This document shows positions 1 to 8,943 of a stretch of DNA of 64,000 nucleotides, in pieces. The notes under the pieces were generated by a model that was not told the DNA's origin, made no database searches, and worked only from the letters and a program-made list of their open reading frames with translations. Source of the stretch: Pseudomonas putida (lineage in GTDB: Bacteria > Pseudomonadota > Gammaproteobacteria > Pseudomonadales > Pseudomonadaceae); NCBI RefSeq assembly GCF_001976065.1, contig NZ_MNAH01000003.1:406589-470588 (forward strand). Direction: 5' to 3'. Position 1 is the stretch's first letter, and every line of letters begins with the position of its first letter. The translations under genes were made by a program, and so were the position numbers.

Positions 1-1787
1 CCGTCGGCATCCACGGCGATGACTTCGAAGTTCTCGGTGATGCTGTTGGCGCCGTCGGCGTTGGGGTGGGTGTCGGTGTAGTTGAGGGTGTAGCTGTAGC
101 TCACCACGCCGGTGGCCGGGTCGAAGCCGGTGATGGTCAGGGTGCTGCCTATCCAGGTGCTGCCGGAGATCGGCAAGCCCTGCACCACGCCATTGCTGAT
201 GATCTCGACACCGGAAATGCTCAGGCTCTGCAGGCCGTCCGGGGCGTTGACGGTGAAAGTGCCGTGCTGGGTCAGCGCCGGGGCGTCGGGGTCGCTGCCG
301 TAGGTGAGGTTCTTCTCGTAGACGGTCAGCTCGCCGCCGGCGACATCCAGGCCGCCGAGGGTCACCCCGTCATCGTTGTTGTGTATGTTCAGCACCAGGT
401 TGGCGGTGCTGCTGTCGCCGTCGGCATCGGTCAGGGTGTAGGTGAAGGTCTCGGTGCCATTGCCGCCGCCGTGCAAGGCCTTGAAGTCGGCGTCGCCGGG
501 GTTGAGGGTGTAGGTGTAGGTGCCGTTTGCGTTGAGCACCAGGGTGCCGTAGGTACCGATGAAGGTGCCGGGGGTAATCGGGCCGCTGTTGGGGCCGGTC
601 GCTACGCGGTCGGCGCCTTGCACGTCGTTGCCGAGGACGTTGCCTTCGAGGGTGAGCAGGGTTTCCGAGGCGGTATTGGGGTGGGTGTCGTCGATCGCCT
701 TGGGCACGTCGTCGGTGATGATGACGTCCAGGGTGCCGGTGGCGGTGTCGCCGTTGCTGTCACCGGCCACCACAGTGAAATGTTCACTGAGTTGGGTGCC
801 GTCGCCGGTGGAATGGTTTTCGCTGCCGTTGAGGGTGTAGCTGTAACTCACCACGCCGGTGGTCGGGTTGTAGCCAGTGATGGTCAAGGTGCTGCCCAAG
901 GGCGTGGTGATCGACTGCGGAAAACCGCTGGCCACGCCAGCGCTGATCACGCTGATCCCGCCGATGCTCAGGCTGGTCAGGCCGTCAGGTGCCGTGACGG
1001 TGAAGGTGCCGTTCTGGGTCAGTGCGTCGGGATTGCTCGCTGAACCCTCGGCCAGGTTGGCTTCTTTGACGGTCAGTTCACCCCCCGCCACTGACAGCCC
1101 ATCGAGGGAAACCGGATTGTTCACGGGGGGCGTGACGACGGGTGGAATGACTTCGGTCGGCGCTACGACAGGCGGTACGACTTCAGGCGGCGTAACGTCA
1201 GGTGGTGTTACCAAGGGCGGTATTACCGCGACCGGCGGCGTAACCAGCGGTGCAGAGGCGCTGTCGTCGGGGTTGCGATCGCCGTCGTGCCACTCCAGCG
1301 GAAATTCCGGAATGCCGTTGAACCCGGCGGTGGGGAAACCGATGGTCGGATCGACATGCCCTCCCACTTCCTCAAGCATGACGAAACTGTGGCCTCCTCC
1401 CAGTGCTCCCCCGGCAGGGCCGGTCGAACCCGGGCCGGCCGCCGTGGCTTCCGCGGTCTGGGTGGGGTCGTCACCAGCGGCAATGGCTTTTTGCAGTTGC
1501 TCGACATCGCTCAACTGCGCCTGGCTCGGGGTCGTCGCTTCAGCCGTTTCCACGTGGGGCGAAGTCTGCGCCAGCAACTGGTCGGTCATTTGCAGGCTAC
1601 TGCCGCGGCCCAGTGTCAACTCCTGGCCGTTCTGCAGATGCACCGCCACCGCCCCTTCGGCTCCGGTCACCAGTTGATCGCCGGCAAATAACCGATCCCC
1701 CTCGACCAACACTCGACGGGTGCCATCACCCGCTACCGCGAAGACCTGACCGATAACCTTGCTGACGGTACCGATGAGCGTAGCCAT
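1..1787 (-). CDS. LapA/MapA-type giant surface adhesin, N-terminal part (runs off left edge)
   Basis: The reading frame is open from an ATG at 1787 to the left edge, so about 595 N-terminal residues are visible. They begin MATLIGTVSKVIGQVFAV, the start of the retention module that anchors LapA-family adhesins in the outer-membrane TolC pore. Residues 115-118 are TAAG, followed by a Gly/Pro linker; this is the site type cut by the periplasmic protease LapG. A proline-rich stretch (repeated PPxVxPP, about residues 176-230) leads into tandem beta-sandwich repeats of the T1SS-143/VCBS kind with a 249-residue period. An upstream in-frame ATG at 1793 abuts the GGAGGGA ribosome site with no spacer, so 1787 is preferred. 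The exporter genes are divergent on the other side. lapD and lapG are not in the window, so LapA and MapA cannot be told apart here. Confidence 0.9.
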   Translation of the reverse strand, partial: MATLIGTVSKVIGQVFAVAGDGTRRVLVEGDRLFAGDQLVTGAEGAVAVHLQNGQELTLGRGSSLQMTDQLLAQTSPHVETAEATTPSQAQLSDVEQLQKAIAAGDDPTQTAEATAAGPGSTGPAGGALGGGHSFVMLEEVGGHVDPTIGFPTAGFNGIPEFPLEWHDGDRNPDDSASAPLVTPPVAVIPPLVTPPDVTPPEVVPPVVAPTEVIPPVVTPPVNNPVSLDGLSVAGGELTVKEANLAEGSASNPDALTQNGTFTVTAPDGLTSLSIGGISVISAGVASGFPQSITTPLGSTLTITGYNPTTGVVSYSYTLNGSENHSTGDGTQLSEHFTVVAGDSNGDTATGTLDVIITDDVPKAIDDTHPNTASETLLTLEGNVLGNDVQGADRVATGPNSGPITPGTFIGTYGTLVLNANGTYTYTLNPGDADFKALHGGGNGTETFTYTLTDADGDSSTANLVLNIHNNDDGVTLGGLDVAGGELTVYEKNLTYGSDPDAPALTQHGTFTVNAPDGLQSLSISGVEIISNGVVQGLPISGSTWIGSTLTITGFDPATGVVSYSYTLNYTDTHPNADGANSITENFEVIAVDAD

Positions 1788-2225
1788 GTGCATTCCCTCC
1801 GCTGCCAACGCTTCGTCGGCGCCTTGTCTGAATGCGGAGAACATGCACATGGCTCAAGCAGGTTACCTGGCGAATCGCGGCCGCTGTCCAAAACCTGGCT
1901 AACCCCTTTGCAATCAATGGCATTGGGCTACCTGTCGAAAACAACGTGATCCGCCAGCCTTGCGTAACAGTCCTGAATCACCTTGGTGACAAAAAACCGT
2001 CACCCCAGTCTGCGCCGCATCCCTCCCCTCCAGTACTTCTCCGCTCTTTCTCGATAAGTGGATTTGAACTTTCCTCAACCCCTGATGTGCGCCACAAAGC
2101 ACATAAATCAAGGGCTTCTGGAGAGAACAATGTGCTGGATTTTGCGGAGCGCATAAGTTTTTTTTGGCATAACAATTATGAGAAAAACTTCTTAGCTTCG
2201 GCTGAAAATGTTCTTAGCTCTCTTG

Positions 2226-2255
2226 TTACAAGCATGAAACGGTTTTGCCTATAAA
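2226..2255 (+). promoter_or_regulatory. Candidate sigma-70 promoter of lapE
   Basis: TTACAA at 2226-2231 and TATAAA at 2250-2255 are separated by 18 bases, giving a good -10 and a weak -35 element. The start of transcription would fall near 2262, inside the dyad at 2257-2276. This is inferred from sequence only. Confidence 0.4.
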
Positions 2256-2256
2256 T

Positions 2257-2276
2257 GTCGTCAAATAATTGGCGAC
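2257..2276. promoter_or_regulatory. FleQ-like dyad over the lapE promoter
   Basis: GTCGTCAAATAATTGGCGAC is an imperfect 20-base palindrome with 8 of 10 arm positions paired. Its core, GTCAAATAATTGGC (2260-2273), matches the published FleQ consensus GTCAATAAATTGAC at 11 of 14 positions. FleQ, the c-di-GMP-responsive regulator, is known to control lap adhesin genes in Pseudomonas. The site covers the inferred transcription start, a position compatible with repression. Confidence 0.4.
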
Positions 2277-2311
2277 GCATAAAGCACTATTAGGATTCAG
2301 GGAGATGGACC

Positions 2312-3670
2312 ATGCGCCTTTTAAACCCCCTCTGCAGCGCGGTTTTGCTGGCAATTGCCTGCAGTTCCCAAGCGCACGCCATGTCACTGACCGAAGCGAT
2401 CCAGAGCACTATCGCGACCCACCCGGAACTCGCATCGCGGGTGGACAGCCGTCTGTCGGCTGATGAAGACGTGAAAGTCGCCAAGGGCGGTTTTTATCCA
2501 TCGGTGGACCTCAATGCCGCCTACGGGCGCGGGTACAGCGACAACACCAACACTCGGGCGCTGGGTAATCACCACACCGAAATCCTCAATTACACCCAGT
2601 CGGAATTGCGACTGCGGCAGATGCTCTTCGACGGGTTCAACACCGCCAACGAGGTCGAGCGCACCAAGGGCGTCGTCAACTCCCGGGCGTATTACGCCCA
2701 AGGCACCGCCCAGGACCTGGCCCTGCGCACCGCCGAGGTCTACCTCGAAGTGCTCAAGCGCCGCGAGCTGGTGACCTTGGCCAAGAACAATCTGCAAGCG
2801 CACTTGCGGGTCAACGATCAGATCGGCCTGCGCACTGAGCGTGGGGTGGGCAGCAACGCCGACGCCGACCAGTCCAGCGCTCGTCGGGCCTTGGCGGAAA
2901 ACAACCTGGACACCGCCGAAGTCGATCTGGCCGACGCAGAGTCCAACTTCGCCGCCGTGGTCGGGCGCCTGCCGGATGAACTTGAAGCGCCGCCGTCGAT
3001 CCGTGGCGAAGTCCCCGCCTCGCTGACGGATGCCCAGCAAAGCATGGTCGACAACAACCCTTATCTGAAATCCGCCCAGGCCGACGTGCAATCGGCCGAG
3101 AGCCAGTACGAAGTTGCCAAGTCGCCGTTCTACCCGCGTTTCGACGCCGAAGCCGCGGTGGGCGCGAACAACAACATCGCCGGCGAAGAAGGCCATGACA
3201 ATGAATGGCGGGTCGGTGTGGTGATGAATTACAACCTGTTCCGCGGCGGCAGCGACAAGGCGCGCCTGCAGTCCGATGCCCACAAGATCAATCAGGCAAT
3301 GGACATCCGCAACAACGCCCTGCGCCAACTCAACGAAAACATCCACCTGGCCTGGAACGCCATGGTCAATGCCAAGAAACAAACGCCGACCGCCCGCGAG
3401 TACGCCGAGACCAGCCGACGCGTGCGCGTGGCGTATCAGGATCAGTTCGGCCTCGGCCAACGGACCCTGCTCGACCTGCTGGACAGCGAAAACGAGCTCT
3501 ACAACGCCAACCGCCGCTACACCGAAGTCCGCTACACCGAGGAGTATTCGATGTACCGTGTGCTGGCGAACATGGGCCAGCTGCTGAGCAAGCAACGCGT
3601 GGTGCTGCCGGCCGACGCCATCGCCCAGGCTGAAGTGAAAAGCGAAGCTCGCCTGCCTGAATTGAAGTAG
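2312..3670 (+). CDS. lapE: TolC-family outer-membrane channel of the adhesin exporter
   Basis: This 452-residue protein of the outer-membrane efflux family forms the outer-membrane pore of the type I secretion system that exports and retains the adhesin. Residues 1-23 are a signal peptide ending AHA, and the mature protein starts MSLTEAIQSTIATHPEL, typical of the family. Two OEP repeats with long coiled-coil helices follow. A GGGAG ribosome site lies 7-8 bases before the ATG. It is the first gene of lapE-lapB-lapC; its stop codon at 3668-3670 is followed by lapB within about 20 bases, so the three are one operon. The symbol rests on family and context. Confidence 0.9.
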   Translation: MRLLNPLCSAVLLAIACSSQAHAMSLTEAIQSTIATHPELASRVDSRLSADEDVKVAKGGFYPSVDLNAAYGRGYSDNTNTRALGNHHTEILNYTQSELRLRQMLFDGFNTANEVERTKGVVNSRAYYAQGTAQDLALRTAEVYLEVLKRRELVTLAKNNLQAHLRVNDQIGLRTERGVGSNADADQSSARRALAENNLDTAEVDLADAESNFAAVVGRLPDELEAPPSIRGEVPASLTDAQQSMVDNNPYLKSAQADVQSAESQYEVAKSPFYPRFDAEAAVGANNNIAGEEGHDNEWRVGVVMNYNLFRGGSDKARLQSDAHKINQAMDIRNNALRQLNENIHLAWNAMVNAKKQTPTAREYAETSRRVRVAYQDQFGLGQRTLLDLLDSENELYNANRRYTEVRYTEEYSMYRVLANMGQLLSKQRVVLPADAIAQAEVKSEARLPELK

Positions 3671-3687
3671 TGCCTGGAGCGATCAAT

Positions 3688-5847
3688 GTGACCAGCATGG
3701 AAACCGCCAACACCGGTGTCGATCCACGCCTGAGCTTCGATGACCCGCTTCTGGACGGTCTGTTGATCCTCTGCAAACTCCACGGCGCGACGGTCAGTCG
3801 CGCCAGCCTCAGTGCCGGGCTGCCTATGGCACACCAACGCCTGAGCCTGGACCTGCTGCCCCGTGCAGCGGCCCGGGCGGGATTGCAGGCGCGCCTGCTG
3901 CGCCGTGACCTGAAAGACATCAGCGCGCTCAATCTGCCGGTGCTGCTGCTGCTCAACAACGGCCGTACCACCGTGCTGCGCCGCTATGGCGACGATGGCC
4001 GGATCCTGGTCCTGCCCAGTGAAGCCGATGGCGGCGAGCAATGGACCACCCCACAAGAGCTGGCCGAACACTACAGTGGCCAGGCGCTGTTCGCCCGCCC
4101 CCGGCATGAACTCGAAGACCTTCGTTCCCCCCTGGTGCCGCGGGTAGAGGCCTGGTTTCGCGACACTTTGAAACTGTCGAAATGGTTGTACAGCGATGCA
4201 ATCCTGGCGAGTTTCCTGATCAACCTGCTGGGGCTGATGGTGCCGCTGTTCGTGATGCAGACCTACGACCGCGTGGTGCCGAACCAGGCCACCTCGACCC
4301 TGTGGGTGCTGTCCATCGGCCTGCTGATCGGCACCGGCTTCGAACTGGTGCTGCGGGTGGTACGCGCGCATTTGCTGGACACTGCCGGCAAGAAGACTGA
4401 TGTAATTCTCTCGGCGACCCTGTTCGAACGCATCACCGGCATGGCGATGAAAGCCAAGCCTGCGACCATCGGTGGCTTCGCCCAGAGCATCCACGACTTC
4501 CAGGGCCTGCGCGAGTTCCTCACCGCCGTGACCCTCACCAGCCTGATCGACCTGCCCTTCGCCGTGCTGATGCTGGTGGTGATCGGCCTGCTGGGTGGCT
4601 GGCTGGTGGTGATTCCGGTCCTGGCGTTTCCGATCACGATCATTTTCGCCATGATCATCCAGGCGCGCTTGCGCGACACCGTGCAGAAAAGCCTGAGCCT
4701 GGGCGCCGAACGCCAGGCCCTGCTGATCGAAACCCTCGGCGGCCTGGAAACCCTCAAGGCCTGCAGCGCTGAAAGCGAGCGCCAGCACAAGTGGGAAAGC
4801 ACCCACGGCGCACTCACCCGCCTCGACAGCCATGCACGCAACCTCTCGGCGCTGGCCACCAATGGCACGCTGTTCATCCAGCAGTTTTCCGGTATGGCGA
4901 CCATCGTTGCCGGGGTCTACAGCATCATTGCCGGCAACCTCAGCGTTGGTGCGCTGGTGGCGACCTACATGCTCGGCAGCCGGGTACTGGCACCGCTGGG
5001 GCAGATTGCCGGCCTGATCACGCGCTACCAGCAAGCGCAGCTGACCATGAAAAGCACCGACGCGCTGATGTCCCTGCCCCAGGAGCGCGATGCCAGGCAA
5101 CGGCCGCTGGAGCGCACCCAATTGCAAGGCGCCCTGGATGTGGTGGGCGTGACCTTTCACTACAACGGCCAGAACGCCCCGGCGCTGGCCAATGTCAGCT
5201 TCAGCGTGAAACCCGGCGAACGGATCGGCATCATCGGTCGCAGCGGTTCGGGCAAAAGCACCTTGGGACGCCTGGTGATGGGCTTCTACGAACCGGCGCA
5301 AGGCCAATTGCTGCTCGATGGCCTGGACCTGCGGCAACTGGATGTCGCGGACCTGCGCCATCAGATTGGCTACGTCGCCCATGACCTGCCGCTGCTGGCC
5401 GGCAGCCTGCGCGACAACCTGACCCTGGGGGCGCGCTACATCAGTGACGCACGCATGCTCGAAGTGGCCGAACTGACCGGTGTCACCGAATTGGCCCGGC
5501 AACACCCACAAGGCTTCGACCGCCCTGTGGGCGAGCGCGGGCAACTGCTGTCCGGTGGTCAACGCCAGGCCGTGTTGCTGGCCCGGGCGTTGTTGCTCGA
5601 CCCGCCGATCATGCTGCTCGACGAGCCCACCAGCGCCATGGACAACAGCAGCGAAGACGCCTTGCGGCAAAAACTCCACACCTGGGTCCAGGGCAAGACC
5701 GTGTTGCTGGTGACCCACCGCACCTCGATGCTCAGCCTGGTCGATCGCCTGGTGGTGCTGGACAACGGGCGGATCGTCGCCGACGGCCCGAAAGAAGCGG
5801 TCATCGATGCACTGCGCAAGGGCCGTGTCGGCTCTGCGGCCGTCTAG
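3688..5847 (+). CDS. lapB: Type I secretion ABC transporter/permease for the adhesin
   Basis: This inner-membrane ATPase of the type I secretion system is about 719 residues long. Its N-terminal 130 residues resemble a C39 peptidase but lack the catalytic Cys in its usual Asp-Cys-Gly context, as in other adhesin and RTX exporters that recognise but do not cut the substrate. Six membrane helices follow, then an ATPase domain with Walker A GRSGSGKST, signature LSGGQRQ and Walker B IMLLDEPTSAMD. The frame is open from a GTG at 3670 that overlaps the lapE stop. The GTG at 3688 has GGAG eight bases upstream and is preferred; ATG 3697 is the other option. The stop codon lies 9 bases before the lapC start. 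Confidence 0.93.
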   Translation: MTSMETANTGVDPRLSFDDPLLDGLLILCKLHGATVSRASLSAGLPMAHQRLSLDLLPRAAARAGLQARLLRRDLKDISALNLPVLLLLNNGRTTVLRRYGDDGRILVLPSEADGGEQWTTPQELAEHYSGQALFARPRHELEDLRSPLVPRVEAWFRDTLKLSKWLYSDAILASFLINLLGLMVPLFVMQTYDRVVPNQATSTLWVLSIGLLIGTGFELVLRVVRAHLLDTAGKKTDVILSATLFERITGMAMKAKPATIGGFAQSIHDFQGLREFLTAVTLTSLIDLPFAVLMLVVIGLLGGWLVVIPVLAFPITIIFAMIIQARLRDTVQKSLSLGAERQALLIETLGGLETLKACSAESERQHKWESTHGALTRLDSHARNLSALATNGTLFIQQFSGMATIVAGVYSIIAGNLSVGALVATYMLGSRVLAPLGQIAGLITRYQQAQLTMKSTDALMSLPQERDARQRPLERTQLQGALDVVGVTFHYNGQNAPALANVSFSVKPGERIGIIGRSGSGKSTLGRLVMGFYEPAQGQLLLDGLDLRQLDVADLRHQIGYVAHDLPLLAGSLRDNLTLGARYISDARMLEVAELTGVTELARQHPQGFDRPVGERGQLLSGGQRQAVLLARALLLDPPIMLLDEPTSAMDNSSEDALRQKLHTWVQGKTVLLVTHRTSMLSLVDRLVVLDNGRIVADGPKEAVIDALRKGRVGSAAV

Positions 5848-5856
5848 GAGTTGCCT

Positions 5857-7221
5857 ATGTCCGCTTCATCGGATGCTTCCAAAGCACGTGGCTACTTCGA
5901 CAGCTTCAGCAAAAGTGCCGAAGCCGAGTTCATGCCGGAAACGGCCGGCGCCGCGTTGCAGGACTCGCCACGCTGGTCGCGGATCACCGTGTGGCTGGCC
6001 GCTGCGCTGCTGGTCAGCGCGCTGGCCTGGGCCAAGTTCGCGGTGCTGCAGGAAGTCACCATGGGCGAAGGCAAGGCGATTCCGTCGAGCAAGGTTCAGG
6101 TCATCCAGAACCTTGAGGGCGGCATCGTCACCGAGATCTTCGTGCGTGAAGGACAGATGGTGAACAAGGGCGACACCTTGCTGCGCCTGGATGACACCCG
6201 CTACCTGTCGAACAAGGGCGAAAGCGAGGTCGATCGCTACGCCCTGACCGCGCAGGTCGAACGCCTGTCGGCCGAAGCCGAAGGCCGGCCGTTCAAGCTA
6301 ACGGATGAAGTGATCGCCAAGGCGCCACAAGTCGCCGAAGACGAACGCTCACTGTATGAACAACGACAACGTCGACTGGCCAGCGAACAACGCACGCTGA
6401 CCGAACAACTGCGGCAAAAAACCCAGGAACTGGCGGAGTTTCGCTCCAAAGCCGGGCAATACGGCTCCAGCCTGGCGCTGGTCAACCAGGAGATGGCCAT
6501 GTCCGAGCCCCTGGTCAAGACCGGCGCCGTATCGCCGGTGGAGATCCTGCGGCTCAAGCGCAGTGCGGTGGAAATCCGTGGTTCGCTGAACGCCACCACC
6601 CTGGCCATTCCCCGGGCGGAATCGGCGATTGCGGAGATCCGCAGCAAGATCGACGAATCCGAACAGTCGTTCCGCTCGGACGCGGCCAAAGAGCTGAACG
6701 AGAAACGCACCGACCTGTCGAAAATCACGGCGACGAGCATTGCCATCGACGACCGCGTGACCCGTACCACCGTGGTTTCGCCGGTCAAGGGCATCATCAA
6801 GTTGTTGAAGGTCAACACCATCGGCGGCGTTGTCCAGCCGGGCAGTGACATGGTGGAAATCGTGCCGCTGGAAGACAACCTGCTGATCGAGGCCAAGGTC
6901 CGGCCACAGGACGTGGCGTTCCTGCATCCGGGCCAGAAAGCCATGGTCAAGTTCAGTGCCTATGACTACACCATCTATGGCGGCTTGAGCGCCAAGCTGG
7001 AACTGATCGGCGCCGACACCATCACCGACGACAAGGGCAACAGTTTCTACCTGATCCAGGTGCGCACCGACAAAAACCACCTGGGCGGGGATGTGAAACC
7101 GCTGCTGATCATTCCGGGGATGGTGGCGACGGTGGACATCATTACCGGGGAGAAGACGGTACTGGATTATCTGCTTAAACCGGTGTTGAAAGCGCGGACC
7201 GAGGCGATGCGGGAGCGTTAG
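5857..7221 (+). CDS. lapC: HlyD-family membrane fusion protein of the adhesin exporter
   Basis: This 454-residue periplasmic adaptor links the LapB ATPase to the LapE channel. It has one membrane helix near residues 43-62, a lipoyl-like half (LEGGIVTEIFVREGQMVNKGD) near 87-110, a long helical hairpin with heptads, a second lipoyl half and a C-terminal beta-barrel. A TTG at 5851 is in frame, but TAGGAG at 5845-5850 is well spaced for the ATG at 5857. It is the last gene of the operon; a REPIN follows and probably ends transcription. Confidence 0.93.
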   Translation: MSASSDASKARGYFDSFSKSAEAEFMPETAGAALQDSPRWSRITVWLAAALLVSALAWAKFAVLQEVTMGEGKAIPSSKVQVIQNLEGGIVTEIFVREGQMVNKGDTLLRLDDTRYLSNKGESEVDRYALTAQVERLSAEAEGRPFKLTDEVIAKAPQVAEDERSLYEQRQRRLASEQRTLTEQLRQKTQELAEFRSKAGQYGSSLALVNQEMAMSEPLVKTGAVSPVEILRLKRSAVEIRGSLNATTLAIPRAESAIAEIRSKIDESEQSFRSDAAKELNEKRTDLSKITATSIAIDDRVTRTTVVSPVKGIIKLLKVNTIGGVVQPGSDMVEIVPLEDNLLIEAKVRPQDVAFLHPGQKAMVKFSAYDYTIYGGLSAKLELIGADTITDDKGNSFYLIQVRTDKNHLGGDVKPLLIIPGMVATVDIITGEKTVLDYLLKPVLKARTEAMRER

Positions 7222-7250
7222 TGTTTACCCGGGTTTGGTGGTGATTGATC

Positions 7251-7353
7251 TGGCCTCTTCGCGAGCAGGCTCGCTCCCACAGGTTTTGTGGTGGTCGCAG
7301 ATTTTGTGCACGACACGGACACTGTGGGAGCGAGCCTGCTCGCGATGAGGCCA
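7251..7353. repeat. REPIN (two inverted REP arms, type GTGGGAGCGAGCCTGCTCGC)
   Basis: One arm at 7259-7281 and its inverted copy at 7323-7345 are flanked by GGCCTC and GAGGCC, giving a long hairpin. It lies between the convergent lapC and DTW genes. Confidence 0.9.
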
Positions 7354-7366
7354 TCAAGACCACCGA

Positions 7367-7963
7367 TCATTTTTCAGAATGATTACGCTGGTAAGTCTCC
7401 TCCCCCATCGCCGCAATCTGCCCCTCGATCAACGCCTCGAACGGCCTGAGCAACGGCGTAAAGGTGGTCGGTGCTTCGAGGGTTTCCAGCGCCTGTACGA
7501 TCGCCTCCACCGTCGACAGTGCGCCGGGCCCCGGCGCCTTGCGCAATCGATAACGGGAGACCCCGCCTTGCGCCAGCGTCACTCTGGGCAATGCTGCCAG
7601 CAGCGGATTCAGGTGCAGCATCTTGCGCGCCTTGCGCCAGGTGCCGTCCGGTACGACCAGCAACAGCGGCTCCTCGGTAACGGCACAGGCCTGCATCGGT
7701 TGTGCATCCTCCCCGGGAAACAGCAAGCGCGCCCGATAGCCCGACTGATTCAACAAACCTGGCAGGTCCTCGAACACCTCACCGACGATCAACTCGGCAT
7801 TGTTCAACCCAAGCGCCGCCAACCGCGCGGTGTTAAGGGCATGGTTCACTTCGCTGGGGTGTTGCAACAGCAACACCCGGGTGCGGCTGTCGAGACTGGG
7901 GATCAGCGGGCACAGGCAGTGGCTTTGCGGGCGCAGGCAGCGGGGGCATTGAATTCTCGGCAT
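7367..7963 (-). CDS. DTW-domain tRNA-uridine aminocarboxypropyltransferase
   Basis: A 198-residue protein of the TapT/YfiP family, which puts the acp3 group on a tRNA uridine using S-adenosylmethionine. It begins MPRIQCPRCLRP, with the zinc-type cysteines CPRC and CLCP of the family, and carries the signature DGTW followed by RKARKM near residue 125. The frame also opens with GTG at 7972, which overlaps the stop of the upstream LysR gene. The ATG at 7963 fits the family's usual N terminus. The near-overlap suggests co-transcription with the LysR gene. Confidence 0.85.
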   Translation of the reverse strand: MPRIQCPRCLRPQSHCLCPLIPSLDSRTRVLLLQHPSEVNHALNTARLAALGLNNAELIVGEVFEDLPGLLNQSGYRARLLFPGEDAQPMQACAVTEEPLLLVVPDGTWRKARKMLHLNPLLAALPRVTLAQGGVSRYRLRKAPGPGALSTVEAIVQALETLEAPTTFTPLLRPFEALIEGQIAAMGEETYQRNHSEK

Positions 7964-7968
7964 CGTCT

Positions 7969-8862
7969 TCACGCCTGATTGAGTTGTGCTTTGAGCAGAT
8001 CGCGAAAAGTCTGGATCAGTGGTTCACGGCTGCGGCCACGGCGCACGATCATCGAGAACGGCGCCTGATAACCGAAGGTGGCCGGCAACAGCACGCGCAA
8101 GTCGCCCTTGTCGGCCCAGGCCTGGGCGTAATGTTCCGGCAAGTAACCGATGTAGGCGCCGGACAGCACCAGAATCAGCTGCGCCTCCATGCTCTCCACG
8201 GTCGCGGCACTGTGCTTGAAGCCATGGCGGGCCAGTTCGGCCTGGCTCCAGTAGCCTCGACCGACCATGCGTTGCTGGGTGATGACTTGCTCGGGAATGC
8301 GCCGCTCATTGAATAGCGGATGCCGGGTGCTGCAATACAACCAGTGCTGTTCGCGATACAGCGGCATGTACACCAGTCCACTCATGCGTGTGGAAAACGC
8401 GCCGATGGCCAGGTCGAGGCGATTGTCCTGCACGCCCAGCTGCAGTTCGTAGGGGCTCATCACCGACAGGTGCAGGTGCACCGCCGGATGCTCCTGGCTG
8501 TAGGCGCCGATGGCTTCGGCGAACGGCAGAGCCTTGTCGCTGACCGTGGAGTCGATCACTCCCAGATTCAGCGTGCCGCGCAATTCGCCCTTGAGCGCGG
8601 CGGCATATTGTTCGAAACCTTCGAGCTCGGCTAACAGACGCAGGGTTTCCTGGTGAAACAGCTCACCCTTGCTGGTCAGGCTGAACCCGCCACGGCCGCG
8701 ATGGCAAAGGACCAGGCCCAGGGCGGATTCGAGCTGGCTCATGTAGGTACTGATGGCCGACGTCGAGAGGTTGAGCTCTTGCTGGGCGTTGGCGAAGCCC
8801 TGATGACGCACCACGCTGACGAAAATGCGCAGCAGTTTGAGGTCGGGTAAAGCGTTGGCCAT
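7969..8862 (-). CDS. gbuR: LysR-family regulator, divergent from gbuA (GbuR-like)
   Basis: A 297-residue LysR regulator. The winged-helix domain occupies residues 1-65 (helix-turn-helix around ANAQQELNLSTSAISTY), followed by the usual effector-binding domain. It is divergent from gbuA with 228 bases between the starts, the same arrangement as gbuR/gbuA of P. aeruginosa, where the regulator activates guanidinobutyrase in response to 4-guanidinobutyrate. The symbol rests on position and family. A strong dyad in the gap (8944-8967) is the likely operator. Confidence 0.8.
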   Translation of the reverse strand: MANALPDLKLLRIFVSVVRHQGFANAQQELNLSTSAISTYMSQLESALGLVLCHRGRGGFSLTSKGELFHQETLRLLAELEGFEQYAAALKGELRGTLNLGVIDSTVSDKALPFAEAIGAYSQEHPAVHLHLSVMSPYELQLGVQDNRLDLAIGAFSTRMSGLVYMPLYREQHWLYCSTRHPLFNERRIPEQVITQQRMVGRGYWSQAELARHGFKHSAATVESMEAQLILVLSGAYIGYLPEHYAQAWADKGDLRVLLPATFGYQAPFSMIVRRGRSREPLIQTFRDLLKAQLNQA

Positions 8863-8889
8863 GGTGGCTCCGTAACCAGTCAGGATGCA

Positions 8890-8910
8890 TTCCCACGCGG
8901 AGCGTGGGAA
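8890..8910. repeat. Short hairpin repeat TTCCCACGC-GGA-GCGTGGGAA
   Basis: A perfect 9-base inverted repeat with a 3-base loop. The same element, as a longer copy, appears at 39923-39947. It is a common Pseudomonas intergenic hairpin type. Confidence 0.75.
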
Positions 8911-8943
8911 CGATCGGTGAGAAGTCTATCGCTGCTCCCGCCA

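Larger units (their letters stand above)
1788..2311. other. Divergent control region between adhesin and exporter genes
   Basis: This is a 524-base gap without a convincing gene. It is clearly more AT-rich than its surroundings between about 2090 and 2290. It must hold promoters for the adhesin (leftward) and for lapE (rightward). A small inverted repeat, TCACC-TT-GGTGA, lies at 1978-1989. The lapE promoter candidate and a FleQ-like dyad are listed separately. I found no clear core promoter for the adhesin. Confidence 0.6.

Noticed and set aside
66..1691. Plus-strand frames over the first 1.7 kb
   Set aside because: They mirror the minus-strand adhesin, whose retention module, TAAG site and repeats are clearly coding; the plus frames are its shadow.
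1896..1912. Sigma-54-like TGGC...TTGCA element upstream of the lap genes
   Set aside because: The spacing between the GG and GC elements is 13 instead of 12 bases and the CAC part is missing, so it would not be a functional -24/-12 promoter.
7251..7353. REP hairpins as possible tRNA or CRISPR repeats
   Set aside because: No cloverleaf, no acceptor CCA pairing, and copies are single inverted pairs with unrelated spacers rather than regular direct repeats.
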